DNA of 64,000 nucleotides from Methylophilus rhizosphaerae (lineage in GTDB: Bacteria; Pseudomonadota; Gammaproteobacteria; Burkholderiales; Methylophilaceae). The translations under genes were made by a program, and so were the position numbers. Positions 17,854 to 27,742 of the stretch are shown in pieces. Where the stretch lies: assembly GCF_900100975.1 (NCBI RefSeq), contig NZ_FNFX01000002.1, positions 62,001 through 126,000 of the forward strand, read 5' to 3'. The notes under the pieces were generated by a model. It was not told where the DNA came from, searched no databases, and was given only the letters and a program-made list of their open reading frames with translations. Every line of letters begins with the position of its first letter. Position 1 is the stretch's first letter.

Positions 17854-19308
17854 ATGTCAGAGCAAACTACTGTAGATTTTCGCGCATTGGGCCTGGCTGA
17901 GCCTCTGTTAAAAGCCATTGAGGAATCTGGCTATACCACGCCTACCCCTATCCAGGCGCAAGCCATTCCCCTGGCACTGGAGCGCAAGGATTTAATGGCA
18001 GGCGCACAAACCGGCACAGGCAAAACAGCCGCATTTTCATTACCGATCCTGCATACCCTGCTGCCACTGGCAAGCACCAGCACCTCACCGGCGAAACACC
18101 CGATCCGGGCGCTGGTGCTGGCGCCGACAAGAGAATTGGCAATCCAGGTCTATGACAATATCAAAACCTATGCCAAACACACGCCTTTACGCAGCCTGGT
18201 GGTGTATGGCGGTGTCGATATCAAAACGCAAACGCCCATTTTGAAAACCGGGGTTGAAATCCTGGTCGCCACGCCTGGTCGTTTGCTCGACCATGTAGAG
18301 CAGAAAACCCTGTCTTTGAACCAGGTGCAGTTCCTGGTGCTGGACGAAGCTGACCGCATGCTGGACATGGGCTTTATGCCTGACCTGAAGCGCATTCTCG
18401 CGCTCTTGCCGAAACAGCGCCAGAACCTGATGTTTTCGGCCACCTTCTCCGACGAAATCAAGAAACTGGCAGATGCGTTTTTAAACCAGCCGACCTTGAT
18501 AGAAGTGGCACGCAGCAATGCCACTAATGACAATGTCGAGCAAAAAGCCTACCTGGTGAACAGTGACCGCAAACAGCGCTTTCTGGTGCAATTGCTTAAA
18601 CAATACGCCAGCCAGCAAGTGATTATTTTCACCAAAACCAAGCTCTCCGCCAGCAGGCTGGCGCGGGCACTGGAACGGGACGAAATTCCTTGCACTGCCA
18701 TCCACGGCGATAAATCCCAGAAAGAACGCATAGAAGCGCTGGATGCATTCAAGGCTGGCAGTATACATGCACTGGTGGCAACCGATGTGGCAGCACGTGG
18801 CCTGGATATCAGCGACTTGCCTCTGGTGATCAATTACGAGATTTCCACCTCGCCGGAAGATTATGTGCACCGTATTGGCCGTACTGGCCGGGCCGGTGCC
18901 AAAGGTGTGGCGATCTCCCTGATTGACGAAGAGGAAACCAAGTATTTTGATGAAATCGAAAAGCTGATTAAAAAGCAAATTCCCAAAGAAAAAGCATCCG
19001 GCAGTGCTGCCAGTGCAGGCAGCAGCCGTCCGGTAAAATCGGCAAAATCCCTCAAGAAAGAAGATGCCTGGTTTTATCAGCCTTATGAACCTTCCAGTGC
19101 TGCGGCTACCGTGGAGACTCCTAAAGTCATAGCCCCCGTCGCCAAGCCATCCACGGCCAAACGCAAAGTCGTCGCTGCCTTACTGGGCGGATTTGGCTTC
19201 AAGGCGGCACCACGTGCGGCGCAGAATAAAAAACGGGTAGCAGGTAAAGCCCGGGAAAAAGAAGTGCAAGCAACTTCACCGGCTGTCGAGGTTGAAAGTA
19301 GCCAGTAA
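17854..19308 (+). CDS. DEAD-box ATP-dependent RNA helicase
   Basis: A 484-residue helicase, second of a tandem pair. It has AQTGTGKT, VLDEADRMLDMG, SAT and HRIGRTGR motifs in the standard order, and a different C-terminal tail, rich in Ala, Lys and Ser, with low complexity. The cores of the two proteins are similar, so an old duplication is likely, but the tails differ and probably give different RNA or protein partners. It has no obvious ribosome site of its own, so translation may be coupled to the upstream gene. Confidence 0.93.
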   Translation: MSEQTTVDFRALGLAEPLLKAIEESGYTTPTPIQAQAIPLALERKDLMAGAQTGTGKTAAFSLPILHTLLPLASTSTSPAKHPIRALVLAPTRELAIQVYDNIKTYAKHTPLRSLVVYGGVDIKTQTPILKTGVEILVATPGRLLDHVEQKTLSLNQVQFLVLDEADRMLDMGFMPDLKRILALLPKQRQNLMFSATFSDEIKKLADAFLNQPTLIEVARSNATNDNVEQKAYLVNSDRKQRFLVQLLKQYASQQVIIFTKTKLSASRLARALERDEIPCTAIHGDKSQKERIEALDAFKAGSIHALVATDVAARGLDISDLPLVINYEISTSPEDYVHRIGRTGRAGAKGVAISLIDEEETKYFDEIEKLIKKQIPKEKASGSAASAGSSRPVKSAKSLKKEDAWFYQPYEPSSAAATVETPKVIAPVAKPSTAKRKVVAALLGGFGFKAAPRAAQNKKRVAGKAREKEVQATSPAVEVESSQ

Positions 19309-19310
19309 TT

Positions 19311-19340
19311 AAAAAGCCCCGTTGATGCGGGGCTTTTTAA
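19311..19340. terminator. Terminator after the helicase pair
   Basis: AAAAAGCCCC and GGGGCTTTTT arms form an ideal rho-independent terminator, between the convergent helicase and globin genes and usable in both directions. Confidence 0.92.
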
Positions 19341-19362
19341 TTTCAATTTCGTTTGAGTAACA

Positions 19363-19791
19363 TTAACCTTCACGGTTACGCATAAAATCTGCCACGCCAT
19401 ATAACTGGTTGGCGATATGCCGCATCAGGCTGTCTTCAAACTGGCATTGATGCATGGCTTTAATCATGCAATACATCCACTGGTCACGTGCTGATTCATC
19501 AACCGGGAAAGGCATATGGCGCGCGCGCAAACGTGGATGTCCGTAGCGCTCAATATATAACTGCGGCCCACCCGTCCAGCCCATCAGGAACATAAACAGC
19601 TTTTCCCGGGCTTCTGTCAGGTCAGGCCTGTGCAAAGCGCGTAACTCCGCTGCTTTAGGATCACTATCCATAATGTCGTAAAAAGTTTCGACTAGCAGGC
19701 GGATATTTTCCGGGCCTTTTTCCTCGCCACCCAACCAGTCGAATAAAGACTGCTTGGCTGCATTAGGTTCCTGAATCTGGTTAAGTGCCAT
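19363..19791 (-). CDS. Group II truncated hemoglobin
   Basis: A 142-residue truncated globin of the trHbO type, a small cytoplasmic heme protein that binds oxygen or NO. Family features include LFDWLGGEEKGPENIRLLVETFYDIM at the start (helices A/B), MGWTGGPQLYIERYGHPRLRARHMPFP around the distal/proximal heme pocket, and the C-terminal WMYCMIKAM helix. The gene starts 6 bases after the stop of purT on the same strand, so the two are probably co-transcribed. The physiological ligand is not known. Confidence 0.92.
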   Translation of the reverse strand: MALNQIQEPNAAKQSLFDWLGGEEKGPENIRLLVETFYDIMDSDPKAAELRALHRPDLTEAREKLFMFLMGWTGGPQLYIERYGHPRLRARHMPFPVDESARDQWMYCMIKAMHQCQFEDSLMRHIANQLYGVADFMRNREG

Positions 19792-19797
19792 GGCCGG

Positions 19798-20994
19798 TTA
19801 ACCTGCGGCTTTTGGCGTCACCAGCGATGCTGCCTGTTTCGCGCGCTCACGTGCCAACGCTGTATTATCCGCTGTTGCCAACGCCACTCCCATGCGACGG
19901 CGGACAAAAGACTCCGGTTTGCCGAACAAGCGGATTTCACTGTTAGGGACAGTCATCGCCGCTTCCAGGCCATGATAAGTCAATGCATTGCTATCTGCGC
20001 CGCCATAAATCACGGCGCTCGCCCCCACTTCACGCTGGGCCACATCCACCGGTAACCCCAGGATGGCACGCGCGTGCAACTCAAATTCATTCAGGCGCTG
20101 GGTGCACATGGTGACCATGCCGGTATCATGCGGGCGCGGGCTGACTTCGGAAAACCATACCTGCTCACCCTTCACGAATAACTCCACCCCGAACACCCCC
20201 TGACCGCCCAGTGCGTCGGTAACCTTCTTCGTTACTTCCTGTGCATTCTGCAATGCCTTAGGGTGCATGGCTTGCGGTTGCCAGCTTTCGATATAGTCAC
20301 CCTGCTGTTGCAAATGGCCAATAGGTGCGCAGAAATAGGTTTCTACCTGCCCGGCAGCATTTTTTGCGCGCACGGTCAGCAGTGTGATCTCATAATCAAA
20401 ATCAATCTGCCCTTCGACAATCACCACGCCCTGGTTTACGCGCCCACCACTGGCGGCATATTCCCACGCAGCTTTCACTTCGCTGGCTTGCGTAATACGG
20501 GATTGCCCCTTCCCGGAAGAAGACATGGTTGGCTTGATAAAACAGGGGTAACCAATGCCGCCATCAATGGCGGCCTGTAATTCGGCTTCGGAACGGGCAA
20601 AGGCATATGGCGAAGTAGGCAACCCCAACTCCTCGGCCACCAGGCGACGGATACCTTCACGGTTCATGGTCAGCTGCACAGCGCGCACGGTCGGCACCAC
20701 AGTCACGCCAGCGGCCTCTATTTCTGCCAGCGCCTGCGTATTCAATGCCTCAATTTCCGGCACGATGTAATGCGGCTTCACCTCATCAACCAGCGCTTTC
20801 AGTGCCTCGGCATTCGTCATATCAATCGCGTAGGAATGATGTGCTACCTGATGTCCCGGCGCATTCTCATAGCGGTCAACCGCAATCACTTCCACACCCA
20901 GTCGCTGCAAGGCAATAATGACCTCTTTACCAAGCTCGCCGCTGCCCAGCAACATGACTTTGGTGGCGTTCGCGCTTAATGGGGTCCCTATCAT
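19798..20994 (-). CDS. purT: Formate-dependent phosphoribosylglycinamide formyltransferase
   Basis: PurT uses formate and ATP to formylate GAR in purine synthesis, replacing the folate-dependent PurN step. The ATG at 20994 was chosen since it follows a TTGGAGTGCAGGA ribosome site and gives a 398-residue protein, close to the 392 of E. coli; the longer frame adds 26 non-conserved residues. Motifs include [12 protein letters not shown], the ATP-grasp region [13 protein letters not shown] and [14 protein letters not shown]. In a methylotroph, formate is an intermediate of C1 oxidation, so this choice of enzyme makes sense. Confidence 0.95.
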   Translation of the reverse strand: MIGTPLSANATKVMLLGSGELGKEVIIALQRLGVEVIAVDRYENAPGHQVAHHSYAIDMTNAEALKALVDEVKPHYIVPEIEALNTQALAEIEAAGVTVVPTVRAVQLTMNREGIRRLVAEELGLPTSPYAFARSEAELQAAIDGGIGYPCFIKPTMSSSGKGQSRITQASEVKAAWEYAASGGRVNQGVVIVEGQIDFDYEITLLTVRAKNAAGQVETYFCAPIGHLQQQGDYIESWQPQAMHPKALQNAQEVTKKVTDALGGQGVFGVELFVKGEQVWFSEVSPRPHDTGMVTMCTQRLNEFELHARAILGLPVDVAQREVGASAVIYGGADSNALTYHGLEAAMTVPNSEIRLFGKPESFVRRRMGVALATADNTALARERAKQAASLVTPKAAG

Positions 20995-21112
20995 TCCTGC
21001 ACTCCAAGGTAAAAGTGCAATGATACCATGCAGCACCTGCTGGGCTGTCAATCGGCATGGATTTTCCTTCACAAAGAAGGGAGAAGATTGGCCTGGATCA
21101 ATTACCCATAAA

Positions 21113-21142
21113 CAAACAGGCCCCGCGATTGCGAGGCCTGTT
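21113..21142 (-). terminator. Terminator of the receptor/regulator operon
   Basis: AACAGGCC and GGCCTGTT arms with an inner CGC/GCG step lie 24 bases after the stop of the NtrC-type gene, followed by a short T-rich stretch on the minus strand. Confidence 0.75.
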
Positions 21143-21165
21143 ATCTTGCCAGCGGTATATTATTT

Positions 21166-22584
21166 TCACACAGAAGAAATACCATGTTTATCCATCCGGT
21201 AGCGCATGGTCATACGGGTAATGCCCAGAATGCGAGCCGCCTTGGATACATTATGCCTGGCCTGCTCCAGGGCGCTGAGCAACATGGCTTTTTCTGCATC
21301 TTCCAGTGTCATGGGTGCGTCGCTGGCACCCAGTGCACTCACAGCCACCTGGCTGGCCTGGGGCAAACCCAGCGCCTGCGCCGAAATCACCGGCTGTGTG
21401 CACATCAACACGGCACGGCTGATCTGATGCCGCATTTCGCGCACATTCCCCGGCCAATGATAATGCTGAATGGCCATCAATGCGCTGGCGTCAAACTCAT
21501 GATGCGGCAAGGCATAGCGCTTCTCTGTCATTTGCCGGAAATAATTCGCCAGCAGCAGGATATCCTGGCCACGATTACGTACAGGCGGCATCTGCATGGT
21601 AATCACATTCAGGCGATAATAGAGATCCGAACGGAAACGCCCTTCACTGGACATCTGGTACAAATCACGGTTAGTGGCAGCGATAATGCGCGCAAGTACG
21701 GGCCGCTCCTTGGTGGAGCCCAAACGCCTGACCATGCGGCGCTCCAGCACATTCAGCAGTTTAGCCTGCAGGCCCAGCGGCAATTCACCGATTTCATCCA
21801 GGAATAAAGTACCATCTTCGGCTGACTCTATCAGGCCGGGGCGGGAAGCGACAGCGTTGGTAAACGCACCTTTTTCATGGCCGAACAGCTCACTTTCCAT
21901 CAGTTCGGCAGGTAAAGACGCACAATCGATATACACGAAAGGCTTGTCATGATTAATACAACTGGCATGCAGATACCGGGCAACCACATCTTTGCCGGTA
22001 CCGGTTTCCCCGGTAATCAGCACCGTTGGCGGTACCGCATCACTGAGTGAGCTCAATTGTGCAATACGGCCGATCTGCTGGCGCACGCTTTGCATGGCCG
22101 CACTTTCGCCGATTAGTTGTATGGATTCGTTAATCACTGCATCACGTTGCCTGGAATATGCCAGGCTGGTTTGCAGCTCAGTGGTTTTCTCATTTTTCTG
22201 GATAATCAGCAGCAGCTCTTCCAGATCAATGGGTTTCTTCAAATAATCCAATGCCCCCAGTTTGATGGCATTGACGGCATCGGTCACTTCCCCAAACGCG
22301 GTCATGACGATGACATTGATATTCTTGGCAATCATGTCAGAAAGCAAATCCAACCCGTTACCATCCGGCAGGCGCATGTCCAGCAATGCCATATCCGGCT
22401 CAAACTGCTTGATCAGCAGTTTTGCATCGTGCAGGGATTCTGCGTGCTCACATTCAAATCCGGCTTTCTGCAAGCGCTTGACTACCGCTCTTGCAAACAG
22501 CACTTCATCCTCCACCAGTAAAATTTTCTTTTTCACTGGTAAAAGCGTCGCCTGGGAATCAGGTGATGAAATTTGTGAGAGCAC
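21166..22584 (-). CDS. NtrC-family sigma-54-dependent response regulator
   Basis: A 472-residue activator: receiver domain with phosphoacceptor D69, AAA+ domain with Walker A GETGTGKD at 192-199 and Walker B FLDEIGE at about 261-267, and a C-terminal Fis-type helix-turn-helix (ARILGITRMTMRYRMDKHG). The sigma-54 contact loop reads GAFTNA (239-244) in place of the classical GAFTGA. The GTG start at 22584 is supported by AGAGGAGG just upstream. It follows the TonB receptor gene by 21 bases, and no sensor kinase is nearby. Confidence 0.93.
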   Translation of the reverse strand: MLSQISSPDSQATLLPVKKKILLVEDEVLFARAVVKRLQKAGFECEHAESLHDAKLLIKQFEPDMALLDMRLPDGNGLDLLSDMIAKNINVIVMTAFGEVTDAVNAIKLGALDYLKKPIDLEELLLIIQKNEKTTELQTSLAYSRQRDAVINESIQLIGESAAMQSVRQQIGRIAQLSSLSDAVPPTVLITGETGTGKDVVARYLHASCINHDKPFVYIDCASLPAELMESELFGHEKGAFTNAVASRPGLIESAEDGTLFLDEIGELPLGLQAKLLNVLERRMVRRLGSTKERPVLARIIAATNRDLYQMSSEGRFRSDLYYRLNVITMQMPPVRNRGQDILLLANYFRQMTEKRYALPHHEFDASALMAIQHYHWPGNVREMRHQISRAVLMCTQPVISAQALGLPQASQVAVSALGASDAPMTLEDAEKAMLLSALEQARHNVSKAARILGITRMTMRYRMDKHGISSV

Positions 22585-22605
22585 GCATCCTCCTCTGTTT
22601 ATTAC

Positions 22606-25044
22606 TTAGTCAGGATCATAACTGGCTACGGATTGTTTTGGTTTAAACTCGTAACGCAAGCCAATCCAGCCCGCACGTGGTGCACCTGGTAGCAAGCTCA
22701 GCACTTTGCTTTCATCACCAAAGGTACCACTTGCATCAAACATGCTTTCTGCCAAACGACCCGCAATGTTGTACTCTTTGTCAAAGATATTAGTTGCTTT
22801 AGCAAATACCTTCCAACCGTTGCCAAAGTTATACTGACTATCCAGATTGACAATGAAGTAACCGCCAAGTTTGCCACGGCCAGTTGCACAATCATCTCCG
22901 CCGTTACAATCAGCAGCATTTGCTCTATGGCTATTATTTTCGTTGCCCAATACATATTGGCTGGAGTAGCCAACTACATTAGCACCTACATTCCAGCTTG
23001 GGGTAACCGCATACTGACCACGCAACTTCAATTGATGTTGTGGAATTCCAGGAATTCTGTCTCCAGGACGGGCTGTGTAAACGCCATCACTGTTCACACC
23101 TGAAGAATTTGACTCGTTGACAAACTCAACATCGCTATCATAAGTAGCACGAACAAAGCTGTAAGAAGCACTCCATTTGAAGTTATCAATAAAGCCATTC
23201 AGTCCCATATCAATACCCTGACGTTTGGTTCTGCCCACGTTTTTGAAGTAACCGGCACCGGTTTGCGAATTGGCTGCGGTAAACTGGATATCATCATGAT
23301 TTACCGCGTGATAAACACCGGCATTCCAGAACACGTTATCCGTCAACTGCCCCCGACCACCCGCCTCATAGGTTTTAGCAACCACCTGGTTCAATGGTGG
23401 ATCGTCCGCCATCGCAGCTGGTAACAGACAAGGCGCTGCCGGATTGGAGCATCCCACTTCAATGGCAGTTGGCGCACGGCTGGACTCACTGTATGAAGTG
23501 TACAGTGTCAACGCTTTAGTCGGCGTATAGGTCAGGCCCACGGTCGGATTCAAACGGGTATAACTATCCTTCGCAGTCAAGCTATTGAAATTGTTCGCCG
23601 CAGATGCGGGACCACGCAAGGTGTCAGTATTATCCACACGCGTAAAGTTCCAGCTGGCGCCTGCGTTCAAATGCCAAAAGTCATTCAGTGACAAGGTATC
23701 ACTGGCGAACAAGCGTGCGGTGTATTGCTTGCCGGTCAAACCGACTGACTGGCGCTGGCCTAAGGCACCGGGGCCATCCAGTATCGGCGCTCTTGTATCA
23801 TCAAACACAGGATCGCTTTCACCAACGGTCGCGCCATCGGCTTCAGCAATATTAATCTGTTCGGATTGTTTAAAACGAATCAGGCTGTAATCATAGCCAG
23901 CACCGACTACAAACTGGTTTTCCTTACCCAGGAAGTCCTGGTTAAATGTGGCCTGCCCTGTCATACCATAAGTGTTCTGACTGGTCTGTGTGCTATTCAT
24001 GACAGCTCCGCTTAAGTCACAATCTCCAGGGCCTGGACATGTCACGCCAGGATATCCTTCCAACTCCTCCCCACCTTCTACTTCAGCATCAAAACCATCC
24101 CCGTTTTTGGTCCTGCGGTTAGACTTCTTATAGTAAACGTTGCCGGATAACAAAGTGTCACTATTCAACCAATGGCTGGCATTCAGAGCCAGAAAGTGTG
24201 AGTAATTATTGGTCTGGTCTGGTCTGGTATTAATTTGGTCACGATCTCCATGCAATAGAAATTCCGGTGTCAAACCGTTCCCAATCAGGTTGTTATCCGC
24301 TCCGATATACGTCAGGTCTAATTTGGTAGTCTCACTCTGCCAGCCAGTTTTGGCAAACAACTGGTTTACATGGGAAGGAGAATATTTTCTCCAGCCATCC
24401 TCGGTTGTATGCTGAAAACCAATCATATAATCAACAGAGCCATCTTTAGACACACCGCCGTATTCTGCCAATGCGCGTTGACGGCCCCATGAGCCGGCTT
24501 CATACTCAAGCGCAGCACCTTGATTATTTCTTCCGCTTTTGGTCTGAATGGCAATCGCACCACCCAATGTGTTCAAACCATATAAAGGGTTGGAACCAGG
24601 AACTAGTTGCATATCACCAATGGCAAAACTGGGTATTTTGTCCCATGAAGTCACATCACCAAATGGCTCGTTTACACGCACCCCATCAATATAAGTTGAC
24701 AAACCTTGCGGGTTGCCCAGTAATGAAGAAGCAGAATAGCCCCTGAAGTTGATTTCAGGCTGCCATGGATTACCCCCCAACTCAGTTACCGTCACCCCTT
24801 GCATATTGTTATTCATATAATCTGCAATCGATACGCCGACCTGATTATTAATGGCTGCTGGATTGGCCATCTGAATATTGGCAGGCACTTTATACAAAGG
24901 CAGACCGATGCCTTTTAGCGGCGTTGTGCTATACACCTCCACCTTATCAATATCCAATGTCTCTTCAGCCTGCACATGCAACGCTTGGGTGGCATAGGCC
25001 GACACAATCGCAAGCAGCAAGGGCTTGACAGCATTTCTGTTCAT
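22606..25044 (-). CDS. TonB-dependent outer-membrane receptor
   Basis: An 812-residue receptor for energised uptake across the outer membrane. A signal peptide (cleavage after HVQA is likely) is followed by the plug domain at about residues 45-170 (VSIADYMNNNMQGV, NFRGYSASSL, IDGVRVNEPFGD, NTLGGAIAIQTKSG) and a long beta-barrel. The barrel ends in a WIGLRYEF strand, but 12 further residues follow, which is unusual because the last strand normally ends the protein. The substrate is unknown; no siderophore or metal genes adjoin. A putative sigma-54 promoter lies upstream. Confidence 0.95.
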   Translation of the reverse strand: MNRNAVKPLLLAIVSAYATQALHVQAEETLDIDKVEVYSTTPLKGIGLPLYKVPANIQMANPAAINNQVGVSIADYMNNNMQGVTVTELGGNPWQPEINFRGYSASSLLGNPQGLSTYIDGVRVNEPFGDVTSWDKIPSFAIGDMQLVPGSNPLYGLNTLGGAIAIQTKSGRNNQGAALEYEAGSWGRQRALAEYGGVSKDGSVDYMIGFQHTTEDGWRKYSPSHVNQLFAKTGWQSETTKLDLTYIGADNNLIGNGLTPEFLLHGDRDQINTRPDQTNNYSHFLALNASHWLNSDTLLSGNVYYKKSNRRTKNGDGFDAEVEGGEELEGYPGVTCPGPGDCDLSGAVMNSTQTSQNTYGMTGQATFNQDFLGKENQFVVGAGYDYSLIRFKQSEQINIAEADGATVGESDPVFDDTRAPILDGPGALGQRQSVGLTGKQYTARLFASDTLSLNDFWHLNAGASWNFTRVDNTDTLRGPASAANNFNSLTAKDSYTRLNPTVGLTYTPTKALTLYTSYSESSRAPTAIEVGCSNPAAPCLLPAAMADDPPLNQVVAKTYEAGGRGQLTDNVFWNAGVYHAVNHDDIQFTAANSQTGAGYFKNVGRTKRQGIDMGLNGFIDNFKWSASYSFVRATYDSDVEFVNESNSSGVNSDGVYTARPGDRIPGIPQHQLKLRGQYAVTPSWNVGANVVGYSSQYVLGNENNSHRANAADCNGGDDCATGRGKLGGYFIVNLDSQYNFGNGWKVFAKATNIFDKEYNIAGRLAESMFDASGTFGDESKVLSLLPGAPRAGWIGLRYEFKPKQSVASYDPD

Positions 25045-25106
25045 AAGAATGATCCTTTTCCCTAAAGTGTTAACTTATTACTTTTTTATAAAAGCACTCT
25101 GTACAC

Positions 25107-25122
25107 AGCAATTATTGTTCCT
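25107..25122 (-). promoter_or_regulatory. Putative sigma-54 promoter of the TonB receptor gene
   Basis: On the minus strand the stretch AGGAACAATAATTGCT has GG and GC with exactly the ten bases between them required for -24/-12 elements, and TTGC at -12 is perfect. It lies 63 to 78 bases before the receptor start. The operon's second gene is a sigma-54 activator, which raises its credibility; the -24 box is only a partial match. Confidence 0.55.
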
Positions 25123-25200
25123 GGAATGCCAATAGGAAAAAGCCATTTAAAATCAATAATGTAAATATTTGACCATACGGGCCAACCACAAAAGTGGCTA

Positions 25201-25244
25201 TTTACAACCAATTTTATGGTTATTTATGGTTGTTTACAACCATA
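25201..25244. promoter_or_regulatory. Palindromic half-site cluster, candidate activator binding sites
   Basis: Four copies of the half-site TGGTTGT (one as TGGTTAT) occur in 40 bases: ACAACCA at 25204, TGGTTAT at 25217, TGGTTGT at 25227 and ACAACCA at 25236. The last two form a perfect 20-base palindrome, TATGGTTGTTTACAACCATA at 25225-25244. They lie about 110 to 145 bases upstream of the transcription start expected from the sigma-54 element, the usual place for enhancer-type sites. They also abut the tilS stop codon; a terminator role is unlikely as no T run follows. Confidence 0.6.
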
Positions 25245-25245
25245 T

Positions 25246-26724
25246 TTATGCGTATGAAGAAGATGGAAGAGGATGCAGCGAAATTTCCAGGCCATAAGCG
25301 TTACGGCCCGGGCGCCAGCCCGCATCTATCGCCAGTGAAGCGAGTGAGACCAGCGTTTGGGAAATGCCAGGTTGCGTAGTGACCACACTGACCAGTGGAT
25401 AAAATGCCCGCTGCCAGGGTGGGATACCCAGCATCTGGAAAATAACTTTCAATTCGCGCCGGGGGCGTTTGGCATCCGGTTGCAACATTTCCCCCCCCGT
25501 TCTGGGAGAAAGCATGAGCGATATTCCGTCAGGCACCGGCATGACGTGCCCATAGCGCTTATGCAAAGTAATGGCTGCGGGACTGACACCCAGACGCGCC
25601 AGGGCAATGCCTTTGCCTTTGCTCACTTTAAACTGTACCTGCCAGCCACCCCAAATCTGCGTACTGCCGCCCTGCCAGATCAATGGCGTCTGTGGCAAAG
25701 CAGAAGGTTTGGATACACAATACAAACGCTGTTGGTAATGATGCAGGTACGCCAGGGATTTACCGGACTGGCTGTGCAAAGGCAGGTGTAAATAGCGATG
25801 CGGTTTTACCGTAGACAATTGTTGCCAGTAATCCTGCAATTGCTCAGTATTTGGCATGCGCAAACCCCGTTGCTGGAACCAGTAACGCAGCAGGTTTTTG
25901 GCACGCACACCGCCCAGGTCACGCAATCGCTGGATATCCACCGACTGGCCCAGCCACTCTTCCCGCGCATCGCACGCAGCCATATCCTGGCTGGCCAGGC
26001 TATCGAGTAACGATTGTGCTTCTGCCATGTGCAGGGTGGTGCGCGCCAGCGCCATATCCAGTTGCGGGTAACGCTCACGCATGACGGGCATCACGGTTTG
26101 CCGCATGAAATTGCGGTCATAGCTGATGTCGCGGTTGCTTTCATCCTCTACCCATTGATACTGGGATGCCTCTGCTTGTTGCAGGATATCGGCTTTGCTG
26201 ACCTGTAGCAGCGGCCTTAGCAGCTTGCGTTCGACATCCCACGCACTCATGGCAGACAAGCCCTTGACGCCTGCGCCCCGCACCAGTTGCAGCAGCATAG
26301 TTTCACTTTGGTCTTGCAGGTGATGGGCTGTCACAATCGCATTGGCAGCCACTTGCTGGCGTCTACGTTCCAGTGCCTGGTAGCGAGCTTCGCGTGCGGT
26401 GGCTTCAACGCCCAGGCCGCTTTGTAAATCCAACTGTACTTTTTCGGCATAAAACGGCAGGCCCTTTTCCAGGCATACTCGCTCGCACAAGGCCAGCCAG
26501 TCATCCGCATTCGGGCTGAGGCCATGATGAACATGCATGGCAGACAAGCTGAACAACCCCTGTGTGGATAGCTGCGCAAGCGCATGCAGCAAGACAATGG
26601 AATCAACACCGCCACTGAGCGCCAACAGCAAATGCGGGGAGGATGAGGATTGTTCTTTTTGCGCAGCCAGGAAAGCACTCAGCCCCTTTTCCAGCTGTGC
26701 CTGTAACAGCGGATTATTTTTCAC
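25246..26724 (-). CDS. tilS: tRNA(Ile)-lysidine synthase
   Basis: TilS joins lysine to C34 of the tRNA-Ile anticodon, so that it reads AUA; it is essential in most bacteria. The 492-residue protein has the PP-loop motif [13 protein letters not shown] near residue 37, the domain sequence [13 protein letters not shown], and a full C-terminal region with [17 protein letters not shown]. Its start overlaps the end of accA by 11 bases, a common arrangement. It is the last gene of this group and no terminator is obvious behind it. Confidence 0.95.
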   Translation of the reverse strand: MKNNPLLQAQLEKGLSAFLAAQKEQSSSSPHLLLALSGGVDSIVLLHALAQLSTQGLFSLSAMHVHHGLSPNADDWLALCERVCLEKGLPFYAEKVQLDLQSGLGVEATAREARYQALERRRQQVAANAIVTAHHLQDQSETMLLQLVRGAGVKGLSAMSAWDVERKLLRPLLQVSKADILQQAEASQYQWVEDESNRDISYDRNFMRQTVMPVMRERYPQLDMALARTTLHMAEAQSLLDSLASQDMAACDAREEWLGQSVDIQRLRDLGGVRAKNLLRYWFQQRGLRMPNTEQLQDYWQQLSTVKPHRYLHLPLHSQSGKSLAYLHHYQQRLYCVSKPSALPQTPLIWQGGSTQIWGGWQVQFKVSKGKGIALARLGVSPAAITLHKRYGHVMPVPDGISLMLSPRTGGEMLQPDAKRPRRELKVIFQMLGIPPWQRAFYPLVSVVTTQPGISQTLVSLASLAIDAGWRPGRNAYGLEISLHPLPSSSYA

Positions 26725-27709
26725 TAGCGGATTTGAATTTACCGTAACCCATCAGGCGCTGGTAACGTGTTTCCAGCAATTGCGGCAGTTTTTTGGCCTG
26801 CAACGTCTTAAGCTGGGTGGCAATGGTATGGCCCACACGTTCCATCACTTCTTCGTAATTGCGGTGTGCGCCACCCAATGGTTCATTGATAATGGAATCC
26901 ACCAGGCCGAGCGATTTCAGGCGATCAGCGGTAATGCCCAGGGTTTCTGCAGCTTCTGATGCCTTGCTGGCACTCTTCCACAAGATAGAAGCACAGCCTT
27001 CGGGTGAAATCACTGAATAAGTGGAATATTGCAACATATTAAGCTGATCGACCACGCCTAATGCCAATGCGCCGCCAGAACCACCTTCACCGATGACAAT
27101 CCCGATAATCGGCGTTTTCAGTTCGGCCATGACGTACAGGTTACGTGCAATGGCTTCAGACTGGCCGCGCTCCTCAGCCCCGATACCCGGATAAGCGCCC
27201 GGTGTATCAATAAACGTGATAATCGGCATACGGAATTTCTCTGCCAGGCGGAACAAGCGCAAGGCTTTGCGGTAGCCTTCCGGGCGCGGCATGCCGAAAT
27301 TACGGTATTGGCGCTCCTTGATATCACGCCCCTTCTGGTGGCCCATGACCATGACAGGGATGCCATTGAAGCGCGCAATGCCGCCGACAATGGCCGGGTC
27401 ATCGGCATAGGCGCGGTCGCCATGCAGTTCCTGGAAATTTGTAAACAAAGCCTGGATGTAGTCCATGGTGTAAGGCCGCTGCGGATGGCGCGCAACCTGT
27501 GAAATTTGCCAGGCACTCAGCTTCTGGTAAGTTTCCTGCAGCAGTTTGTTATTCTTCTTTTGCAGTAAATCCAGCTCCTTGGAGATATCCAGCGCATCAT
27601 GCTCATCATGGGATGACTGCAGGGCTTCAATACGTTTCTCCAGTCCGGCAATAGGCTGCTCGAACTCAAGATAAGTCAGTTTACTAGGCGTTAAACGTTT
27701 TGCACTCAT
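26714..27709 (-). CDS. accA: Acetyl-CoA carboxylase carboxyltransferase subunit alpha
   Basis: AccA forms the carboxyltransferase half of acetyl-CoA carboxylase together with AccD and makes malonyl-CoA for fatty-acid synthesis. The length (331) is slightly above the 319 of E. coli. Typical motifs are [18 protein letters not shown] at the N-terminus, [12 protein letters not shown], and the catalytic crotonase-fold part [23 protein letters not shown]. It lies between dnaE and tilS on the same strand, as in many proteobacteria. Confidence 0.97.
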   Translation of the reverse strand: MSAKRLTPSKLTYLEFEQPIAGLEKRIEALQSSHDEHDALDISKELDLLQKKNNKLLQETYQKLSAWQISQVARHPQRPYTMDYIQALFTNFQELHGDRAYADDPAIVGGIARFNGIPVMVMGHQKGRDIKERQYRNFGMPRPEGYRKALRLFRLAEKFRMPIITFIDTPGAYPGIGAEERGQSEAIARNLYVMAELKTPIIGIVIGEGGSGGALALGVVDQLNMLQYSTYSVISPEGCASILWKSASKASEAAETLGITADRLKSLGLVDSIINEPLGGAHRNYEEVMERVGHTIATQLKTLQAKKLPQLLETRYQRLMGYGKFKSASEK

Positions 27710-27742
27710 GGTGAATTCCAGTATGAATTCTTAGAAAAAAGT

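Noticed and set aside
25201-25244. The palindrome as terminator of tilS
   Set aside because: The arms are AT-rich and no T run follows on the minus strand; regulatory use fits better.
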